A stretch of DNA of 20,726 nt from Plakobranchus ocellatus. Its lineage: Eukaryota; Mollusca; Gastropoda; Plakobranchidae. Positions within the stretch are counted from its first letter, which is position 1. Every line of letters starts with the position of its first letter. Location of the stretch: positions 2,026,277 to 2,047,002 of the forward strand of contig BLXT01005595.1 of NCBI GenBank assembly GCA_019648995.1. The letters are read 5' to 3'. The notes beneath the pieces were generated by a model, which was not told where the DNA came from, did no database searches, and saw only the letters and a list, made by a program, of their open reading frames with translations. Of the stretch, positions 17,801-20,726 are shown one piece after another. The position numbers and the translations under genes were made by a program.

Positions 17801-20311
17801 TTTATTGTGACGGCCAATTCTTGGAATTACAAGTTATAGTGAAGAAGAGCACATTTAATAATTTAAGAAAAATCAAAACATTTATTATTGTTTGCTTACA
17901 GTCACCAGGAGCCATATATCTCTTATTTTCTTCAAAGATTGAAATAAAGGCTGACACTCACAAACAAATCATTATTGGTTCAATTTATAAATTATTCAGT
18001 TCCTAAGGAAAAAAAACAGCTTGTAAATAGGCACGTCAAACCATGACTAAAATGTTTTTAATTTCCTGCATTTATTTTAAAATTCAAGCAAGCAGAAACA
18101 TGCTGTCAAATCCATGCTCCAATTAATCGGTACCATCTTAATGTAACAAATATAGTGATATCAAGACGGAAAACTGTATTTTTTTTAAATGCGGACAACT
18201 GATTCACATATTATTCATCTATCAAAGTGTTTTATTCACATTGTATAGAAATGGTGGAATCAACATTTTGGCTGATTATGCCAAGTCAGCTGCCATTGAT
18301 GTCTATTGGGCCTTGGTTTACATTATGCAGAAATCGTGGAATCAACAACTTGACTAATTGTGCCACGTCAGCTGTCATTATTGTCTACCAGGCTTTCGTA
18401 ATTTTAATTCATTTGTGCTTCTCTCTTCCTTACAGGGCCAAAGTTGTGGATGTACGAGAAGGTACCAGGTCAGCTCCCATGAAACAGATTCGGGTGTGGT
18501 TGGTAGACGATGGATGTTTCAAAGAAGGGACTGTAGATCAGTTACTTAAAATGCCCAAACGTCTTGCGGAGGTTCCATACCAGGTCAGCTTTCATTTTGC
18601 TTGCCTTTTACGATATTAACATTTTACACACAAAAAAAAATATATATATAAATAAAAATGACAATTACAGCAAAAAGGAAAAAATATCCACTGCAACAAA
18701 TGCATCCTACTTAGAGTTCTTTTGTTACAAAAAACCTACCAAATGCTTTTTCCAGCTTACATGCCAAGAATTGCATGCTGTGTTATGTTATATTTTTGCA
18801 CTTTTTAATAAAAAAAAGAGCAGACAAAAGAATCAAGATTTGCATCCTTTTTTTAAATTCACGATAGTGAATCACTGTAGTGCAGATGAAATCTGGAAAC
18901 ACCTTTTTTTTTAACCACAGCCAAAAATTATAATACCTTTTATAAGTATAAATTTTCTCACGCTGTAATAATTATCATTATTGCTGTAATAATTATCATT
19001 ATATTTCATTTTACAAAAAATGTTTTGTTTGACCTTATCTTTTCTTATTGTTGTTGTTTTGTTTTGTTTAGGCTGTCGAGGTTTACTTATGTTGTGTAAA
19101 ACCTGTGGATGAAGACACTGAGTGGACTGACAAGGTGATTTATCTTAAAACCGAAAAAAAATTGCATGCTGTTTTCTTGAATAGTTTTTCATTCTATTCT
19201 GCTGAATGAAAGATAACATGTCTTTATTTGATTCTATTTCGAGACTTGCAATTTCTATGTGTTGGCATTTTCCATATCTTCCACTGGTTCTTGCTATTTT
19301 TGTAATAACCTTTATTTGGGATGCAATATGCTAGGTTGATATTCCATCTAAGTGGTTTGTCAAGTAAAAACAGCCCAGTATCATGTCCAAGATTTGCTTG
19401 CCAATCGAACAGTCTGATTTTTTTTTTCAGTTTCTTTCTTAAGTCTATTTTCACATTATGTTAATTCTTCAAAGTCTCCTCTTTAACTTTTTGTGTCATA
19501 CATCTCATATTTCATTGAGCTATTTCAAGTAATTTTTGTAAGTATTGAAATTATCCCTATCGATGCAAACAAAATTTTAAGTATTTGAAGCATGAGAAAA
19601 ATTGTTGGAAACTGATAAATATTGGTTAATAATAATAAGAGTTTTAGCCATTGGGCAAAACATTTGTCCCAAGACTGGTGAAACCTGTCAGAAGTTGCAT
19701 TTTGAACATTTTAAATCATTTGTTCAAACACTGCTTTTGATAAGCTTTGCAATGGGAATATCTGGATATTTTATTGTGTCTATGAAATTTGGGGTTTTAA
19801 CTTTTAATCAAAGAAATGAAGAAAAGGAAAAAAAATGCGTCTTTTTTCCTTAAAAATCTTACATGTGACATCTGCCTTACTTGAATTTGCCTCAGAATAT
19901 TTAATTGACAATTCATCTTCAGTCTCTCCCCTCTTTGCCACACTTTTCCTCTTTCCCTCTCTATCCATACTGTCTATTTCTATCTCTTCCCCTCCCCCCT
20001 CTCCCCTCCTTAAAGAGAACTACAATCAAAAACCATTAAGCATTACTGATTTAACATTATACTATTTGTCTTCTTTTTTTGTCATTATCTTTTCAAACTT
20101 AGCTTAATTGTCATCATAAACTTAATTTGCACTATCATAAGTGCTCTTCCAGTTTTATTTTTCTTCTTGTTTTCATTGTACCCATGTCTTTGTTTTTTTA
20201 AATGTTTCTAAAACACACAGTATTGTGTATGCTATCTCTTTCTGTGAAGGTAAACATACATATGCATGACCTTGTGGAAGGCAAGCAACTAGTTGGTCGA
20301 ATCATGCTCAG
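2816..20311 (+). CDS. TDRD12: TDRD12-like tudor/helicase protein, partial gene (13 exons A-M)
   Basis: This is a spliced gene whose 13 exons join in frame to about 483 codons without a stop. The order is end of a DEAD-like domain (fragment residues 1-80), helicase C-terminal domain (81-258), CCCH-type zinc finger (about 269-300), then an extended tudor domain (about 310-483). This order matches the TDRD12/Yb family, which acts in piRNA biogenesis in perinuclear or Yb-body granules (established for mouse, silkworm and fly). Diagnostic stretches are LDDADIL (motif II position), VMVCTDQCYQDLAITNATDI (motif V position) and RAKVVDV followed by VWLVDDG (tudor core). The N-terminal tudor domain and motifs Q to Ib are not in the window, and the reading continues past exon M. 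Helicase motifs and tudor cage residues are degenerate. I recognised the family by eye, without a database search. Another Yb/TDRD12 paralogue is the main alternative. Confidence 0.82.
2861..3883 (+). other. Intron A-B
   Basis: This 1023-bp intron is AT-rich with T tracts. Between 3474 and 3632 a motif close to TAACACTG..TTACAGAGGA recurs about four times with irregular spacing, which looks like an old, degenerate repeat. Nothing else was seen. Confidence 0.75.
3884..4078 (+). CDS. TDRD12: Exon B: end of DEAD-like domain, motif III position
   Basis: This 195-nt, 65-codon exon has phase 0 at both ends, with acceptor tatattccag and donor CAG|gtaaat. It begins IDDIMQQFRLVQRG. It then carries QVMMFASRWTDGLDQF, which aligns with the DEAD-box segment around motif III (usually ...FSAT...), followed by a REPIIVISS strand. 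The last residues, VEASVYGGIKQ, run into VVSM of exon C in the way linkers between the two RecA-like lobes do. The S-A-T triad is replaced by A-S-R. Confidence 0.85.
4387..4394. repeat. Left target-site duplication
   Basis: ttaagaat directly abuts the left inverted repeat. It matches gtaagaat on the right side at 7 of 8 positions. The 8-bp length fits hAT integration. Confidence 0.65.
4395..4412 (+). repeat. Left terminal inverted repeat
   Basis: AGGGTGTCCAGGGAAGTC is the exact reverse complement of 5963-5980. Similarity breaks down immediately inward. Confidence 0.88.
4516..4590 (+). promoter_or_regulatory. Promoter-like motif cluster inside the transposon
   Basis: Within 75 bp lie ATGCAAAT (octamer, 4516-4523), CGCCATTTTG (reverse of a YY1-type CAAAATGGCG, 4547-4556) and the palindrome GCGCATGCGC (NRF1-type, 4580-4589). 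The segment is richer in CpG than its surroundings and lies about 520 bp upstream of the zinc-finger ORF. Motif identity is from known consensus sequences. Promoter function is inference. Confidence 0.35.
5110..5427 (+). CDS. BED-like zinc-finger ORF of the hAT-like element
   Basis: This 105-codon ORF starts at ATG 5110; an in-frame ATG at 5122 (MGKCYFNPEWL) may be the real start. A W/P-rich lead (FNPEWLSDPKFSEEWLMEIP) precedes a C-x2-C-x16-H-x5-H finger with ligands at about residues 37, 40, 57 and 63. This lead and finger resemble the N-terminus of many animal hAT-family proteins, where the finger binds the transposon ends and a transposase core follows. Here the frame stops 42 codons after the last ligand. 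A second open frame with similar lysine/arginine-rich character follows in another frame, so the gene may be frameshifted in the A-runs at 5396-5406. The function is not proven. Confidence 0.5.
   Translation: MTFIMGKCYFNPEWLSDPKFSEEWLMEIPNEKTEFKCKYCSQTYIIGQSGIKALISHMDCKKHAKAQASSCGSRSLLSYAKISTNSTSSSARIQAEKGKVMSWWL
5403..5639 (+). pseudogene. Frameshifted downstream part of the transposon ORF (probable)
   Basis: This open frame overlaps the end of the zinc-finger ORF in another frame and has no good ATG at its beginning. It encodes a very basic stretch (SKRKRTELDIDLLVKSADEM), then a helical, lysine-rich tail ending REAELMQ before a stop at 5637-5639. A one-base indel in the adjacent A-runs would fuse it to the finger ORF. 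It has no hAT catalytic core. It could instead be a chance frame. Confidence 0.35.
5963..5980 (-). repeat. Right terminal inverted repeat
   Basis: GACTTCCCTGGACACCCT is the exact inverted copy of the left end at 4395-4412. Inside it lie two direct copies of atggtaggattttt, 20 bp apart. Confidence 0.88.
5981..5988. repeat. Right target-site duplication
   Basis: gtaagaat directly follows the right inverted repeat and differs from the left copy at one base, consistent with an old insertion. Confidence 0.65.
7165..7605 (+). repeat. 68-bp minisatellite
   Basis: About seven imperfect tandem copies of a unit of about 68 bp begin GTGCAGGAGCAAATGGATTC. Clear unit starts are at 7165, 7288, 7419, 7487 and 7556. 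The two larger gaps (123 and 131 bp) each hold two units, the second with a damaged start. Every unit carries GCCATTTT followed by AAGGYTTTCTCTG and GTTGCTAYAATG. Because 68 is not a multiple of three, the open frames here do not encode a regular peptide repeat. Confidence 0.9.
8029..8157 (+). CDS. TDRD12: Exon C: start of helicase C-terminal domain
   Basis: This 129-nt, 43-codon exon has phase 0 at both ends, with acceptor ttatctcccaatccag and donor AAA|gtaatg. It reads VVSMSKWEQRLSTFCALLDT and later KRVVAFTSDADEAVEMW. The first part is the usual 'K...L..LL' helix at the start of the second RecA lobe, and VVAFTSD fits the motif IV strand. It connects in frame to exon D. Confidence 0.85.
8158..9128 (+). 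other. Intron C-D
   Basis: This 971-bp AT-rich intron has poly-T and poly-A tracts. The acceptor has only a weak pyrimidine tract. No other feature was seen. Confidence 0.75.
9129..9249 (+). CDS. TDRD12: Exon D: helicase C-terminal domain, GC donor
   Basis: This 121-nt exon has 40 codons plus one base (entry phase 0, exit phase 1). The acceptor is catactgcag. It includes SRGAYCLLIHQNLPVEAATE and ends YTKQLIVM. The first part fits the strand and helix where the second lobe has 'LHG......R', and QLIVMV leads into motif V. The donor is G|gcaagt, a non-canonical GC donor. The nearby GT at 9254 would put a stop codon (TGA) four codons into exon E, while the GC donor restores V-C-T-D. Confidence 0.82.
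9250..9251 (+). promoter_or_regulatory. GC 5' splice site (GC-AG intron)
   Basis: The donor ATGG|gcaagt matches the strong consensus that GC donors normally show. The intron ends in a normal cag at 9715. The choice is fixed by frame: the split codon G+TG gives valine and continues into the TDQ motif V segment. The alternative GT donor four bases downstream gives an immediate stop after splicing to exon E. Confidence 0.75.
9252..9715 (+). other. Intron D-E (remainder of GC-AG intron)
   Basis: This intron follows the GC donor at 9250-9251. It contains an exon-like segment at 9526-9556 after a strong T tract; otherwise it is AT-rich. Confidence 0.7.
9526..9556 (+). other. Candidate frame-breaking (poison) or cryptic exon
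   Basis: The segment is 31 nt long. It is preceded by a long T tract ending aatttgcag and followed by AAA|gtaaat. Spliced between exons D and E it would read DLGRQFEEKP and then hit TGA four codons later in exon E. This would be the signature of a nonsense-decay exon if it is used. The splice signals are as good as those of several real exons here, but no transcript evidence is available. Confidence 0.25.
9716..9861 (+). CDS. TDRD12: Exon E: helicase motif V and degenerate motif VI
   Basis: This 146-nt exon has entry phase 1 and exit phase 0, with acceptor tgattcttcatacag and donor GAG|gtaggc. It carries CTDQCYQDLAITNATDIIHY, which aligns with helicase motif V (...TD..A.GLDI..V..V.). GLPDSKTKFGNRMACMFDYF follows, where DEAD-box helicases have the YVHRIGRTGR motif VI. 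Only one arginine (in GNRM) remains in that region. Confidence 0.87.
11366..11530 (+). repeat. CT-rich microsatellite
   Basis: Mostly (CT)n with interruptions, a short (GT)n at 11470-11478 and CTCA repeats at the end (11511-11527). The serine/leucine-rich reading frames through it are artefacts of the repeat. Confidence 0.9.
12265..12470. other. GC-richer block, possible old repeat or regulatory element
   Basis: Base composition is higher in GC than in the surrounding intron. It contains a near-palindrome ATGCATTTAATGCAT (12363-12377) and a TATA-like TTATAAAAAGG (12441-12451). I could not identify tRNA A/B boxes or a coding frame. It could be a decayed SINE or a conserved intronic element. 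Confidence 0.25.
12586..12723 (+). CDS. TDRD12: Exon F: end of helicase C-terminal domain
   Basis: This 138-nt, 46-codon exon has phase 0 at both ends, with acceptor tttgcctttcatag and donor AAG|gtgaga. It starts LETEAISHVILTDRCGKHAE and ends EEFLRGYRK. The first part fits the last strand of the second RecA lobe ('...LLT......'), and the rest is a charged helical linker before the zinc finger. It follows a 2.7-kb intron. Confidence 0.85.
12724..13442 (+). other. Intron F-G
   Basis: This 719-bp intron has a long pyrimidine-rich stretch at about 12797-12977 (T-runs and CT-rich), then AT-rich sequence. Confidence 0.75.
13443..13504 (+). CDS. TDRD12: Exon G: first half of CCCH-type zinc finger
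   Basis: This 62-nt exon has entry phase 0 and exit phase 2. The acceptor is tctccttttggattacag and the donor is the perfect AT|gtaagt. It reads AVEEDERKVLCPGLKAFGTC plus a methionine codon completed by exon H. The two cysteines (C-x8-C) are the first two ligands of a CCCH-type finger. Confidence 0.85.
13505..14734 (+). other. Intron G-H (mostly minisatellite)
   Basis: This 1230-bp phase-2 intron interrupts the zinc finger after its second cysteine. About 850 bp of it is the tandem array described separately. Confidence 0.8.
13638..14490 (+). repeat. Minisatellite with 26-bp half-units and 51-52-bp units
   Basis: The first part (to about 14090) alternates half-units like TCTTGGACTAAGCTCTAGTA and GACTTGGACTAGACTCTAGA, forming a unit of about 51 bp. 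The second part (about 14140-14490) uses a diverged 52-bp unit with halves like GCTTTGGATAAGGCTCTGGT and GCTTTGGTCTAGGCTCTAGT. All halves share a core close to CTTTGGACTAGGCTCTAG. Confidence 0.92.
14735..14846 (+). CDS. TDRD12: Exon H: second half of CCCH-type zinc finger
   Basis: This 112-nt exon has entry phase 2 and exit phase 0, with acceptor accacatttttcag and donor ACG|gtgagt. It starts by completing M, then DRKNQEHCKYRHIVIPHC. With exon G it forms C-x8-C-x8-C-x3-H. The C-x3-H end (CKYRH) is typical of CCCH fingers, while the middle spacing is longer than the usual five. The exon ends LPASGQVT at the start of the extended tudor region. Confidence 0.86.
14847..15618 (+). other. Intron H-I
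   Basis: This 772-bp intron is AT-rich. It has AAGCGCTT at 15191-15198, which recalls the tails of some SINEs, but there is not enough around it to call one. Confidence 0.7.
15619..15799 (+). CDS. TDRD12: Exon I: N-terminal (SN-like) part of extended tudor domain
   Basis: This 181-nt exon has entry phase 0 and exit phase 1. The acceptor aatgtgtactag has a weak pyrimidine tract; the donor is CAT|gtaagc. It starts VDVVRVETAGRYYCHLVNHR. This pattern (V.V..V.....YY..L..HR) is typical of the strand pair that opens extended tudor domains. A helix follows (LRLTYVKLAMELTAF), then QVPYLPSDDP. Confidence 0.87.
15800..16502 (+). other. Intron I-J
   Basis: This 703-bp intron has several long T tracts, for example at 15926-15941. 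No other feature was seen. Confidence 0.75.
16503..16551 (+). CDS. TDRD12: Exon J: first strands of tudor core
   Basis: This 49-nt exon has entry phase 1 and exit phase 2, with acceptor ttaaattcatcctcag and donor CAG|gtagga. It gives F-HDGLCVYKDKDGTVS-R with split codons at both ends. It fits the tudor start 'g..C.a....dg.wyRA'. The W/Y usually found before RA is replaced (TVSRA). Confidence 0.83.
17533..18006 (+). CDS. Unrecognised ORF inside intron J-K
   Basis: This 157-codon ORF starts with ATG (MCSSLAKLVELRI...) and ends YKLFSS. I do not recognise any domain. It is longer than expected by chance for sequence this AT-rich, but it shows no clear codon bias. It could be a remnant of a transposable element, a nested gene or a chance open frame. 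Confidence 0.12.
   Translation: MCSSLAKLVELRICATEINSKYQSKEVKFPMLYVQKVYDMAIVSSPHRGVSSFHPSNQWLSFKINHATRLTLWDCYTCYRSSHRLDPMFVYCDGQFLELQVIVKKSTFNNLRKIKTFIIVCLQSPGAIYLLFSSKIEIKADTHKQIIIGSIYKLFSS
18235..18398 (+). repeat. 82-bp tandem duplication
   Basis: Copy one (18235-18316) and copy two (18317-18398) align without gaps at about three quarters identity. They share blocks such as GTGGAATCAACA and GTCAGCTG. Substitutions do not favour third codon positions, so coding constraint is unlikely. The array ends just before the acceptor of exon K. Confidence 0.8.
18436..18583 (+). CDS. TDRD12: Exon K: tudor core
   Basis: This 148-nt exon has entry phase 2 and exit phase 0, with acceptor tgcttctctcttccttacag and donor CAG|gtcagc. 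It contains AKVVDVREG, IRVWLVDDGCFKEGTVDQLL and KMPKRLAEVPYQ. These match the tudor strand order RA.V..., V.f.DyGn...V....L and L...f..lP.qA. The usual DYG(N) appears as DDG(C). An 82-bp tandem duplication ends about 37 bp upstream of the exon. Confidence 0.9.
18584..19071 (+). other. Intron K-L
   Basis: This 488-bp intron is very AT-rich. It includes a 21-bp direct repeat, GCTGTAATAATTATCATTAT, present twice in tandem at 18962-19003. Confidence 0.8.
19072..19134 (+). CDS. TDRD12: Exon L: end of tudor core into SN-like fold
   Basis: This 63-nt, 21-codon exon has phase 0 at both ends, with acceptor tgttttgttttgtttag and donor AAG|gtgatt. It reads AVEVYLCCVKPVDEDTEWTD. It continues the P-x-Q-A-x-E-x-x-L pattern that closes tudor cores and returns to the SN-like fold. 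Confidence 0.87.
19135..20249 (+). other. Intron L-M
   Basis: This 1115-bp intron has a pyrimidine-rich stretch at about 19917-20010. No other feature was seen. Confidence 0.75.
20250..20311 (+). CDS. TDRD12: Exon M: C-terminal SN-like part of extended tudor domain (last exon seen)
   Basis: This 62-nt exon has entry phase 0 and exit phase 2, with acceptor tatctctttctgtgaag and donor CAG|gtaatc. It reads VNIHMHDLVEGKQLVGRIML plus a split arginine codon. The family normally continues with another strand after 'g.v.l', so the next exon must lie beyond the window. Confidence 0.8.
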
Positions 20312-20726
20312 GTAATCATCAGCTCCTTACTTCTTCACATCACAGTGCAAATGTTCTGGTTTTTTCCTTTTTTTTTTTTTGGTTGATGGGAATTGGAGGG
20401 AAAATTTTTTTCCCCAAACTGTTTATTTACAGTCTGTTTATTTCTTATTTATTAATTTGAAAATTTCTACATGGTAATATTATTTATATTGAGTATATCT
20501 TTCCAGTCCTTAAAAAAAAATTGTTTCTGAATATTCAATAATCAGGTCAAATTTATTATTACAAGAATGGCAAAATAATCAACTCTTTTTTTGTATAGAT
20601 TTTAATTTCTGTGTTTTCTTAATTTGTAGCTGATGCAACGTAAAATCTTCAGGTAAAATCGTTGATCAGTTAGCAACATGTACGGTTATATATGTATAAT
20701 TCTCTCCCCCCCCCCCCAAAAAAAAA
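20312..20726 (+). other. Start of intron after exon M, to the window edge
   Basis: This is AT-rich intron sequence ending in a C12-A9 homopolymer run (20706-20726), which may mark an assembly gap or a repeat edge. A short exon-like segment at 20630-20652 was rejected because it would introduce an immediate stop. Confidence 0.65.

Larger units (their letters stand above)
16552..18435 (+). other. Intron J-K
   Basis: This 1884-bp intron contains a small perfect hairpin (TTATCCT / AGGATAA with a 6-base loop, 16971-16990), an unexplained ORF (17533-18006) and an 82-bp tandem duplication at 18235-18398. Confidence 0.75.

Noticed and set aside
13443..19081. Exons G and L both begin GCTGTCGAGG right after the acceptor.
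   Set aside because: The identity stops after 10 bases and the encoded contexts differ, so this is probably chance.
20630..20652. A 23-nt segment with tttgtag acceptor and CAG|gtaaaa donor, like a small next exon.
   Set aside because: In the phase left by exon M it gives a TGA stop at once, in the middle of the extended tudor fold.

Overview
The window looks like a piece of an AT-rich animal nuclear genome. It has short exons with consensus splice sites separated by long AT-rich introns, poly-T tracts, microsatellites, minisatellites and a short DNA transposon. The only recognisable host gene is a piRNA-pathway gene known only from animals. The dispersed AGATCTAG-type repeats and the general style suggest a mollusc, perhaps a gastropod. 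That is an impression and cannot be proved from this sequence.

The window is dominated by one plus-strand gene, a TDRD12-like protein (tudor domain-containing protein 12; the Drosophila relatives are fs(1)Yb, BoYb and SoYb). I could place 13 exons between 2816 and 20311. All intron phases are mutually compatible. Together the exons give 1451 nt, about 483 codons, with no internal stop. In order they encode the motif II region and end of a DEAD-like helicase domain (exons A-B), a helicase C-terminal domain (C-F), a CCCH-type zinc finger (G-H) and an extended tudor domain (I-M). The N-terminal part (usually a tudor domain and helicase motifs Q to Ib) and the C-terminus lie outside the window or were not found. 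One intron uses a GC-AG donor. Helicase motifs II, III and VI and the tudor aromatic-cage positions look non-canonical, so this copy may act more as an RNA- or protein-binding scaffold than as an active helicase or methylarginine reader (inference).

Layout: 1-2815 is upstream or intronic sequence with a CpG-retaining patch at about 541-908. The intron at 4079-8028 holds a hAT-like transposon (4395-5980) with 18-bp terminal inverted repeats, a near-perfect 8-bp target duplication and a zinc-finger ORF, but no recognisable transposase. The same intron holds a 68-bp minisatellite (7165-7605). The intron at 9862-12585 holds a CT-rich microsatellite and two GC-richer blocks. The intron at 13505-14734 is mostly a minisatellite of about 26 and 52 bp. 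The intron at 16552-18435 holds an unexplained 157-codon ORF and an 82-bp tandem duplication just before exon K. No tRNA, rRNA, CRISPR or bacterial-type features were seen.

The known role of the family is in piRNA biogenesis in germline or gonadal granules. I did not find a clearly new biological system. The points most worth checking are the degenerate helicase and tudor residues, the GC-AG intron with a possible frame-breaking exon inside it, and the non-autonomous hAT-like element that carries its own promoter-like motif cluster.
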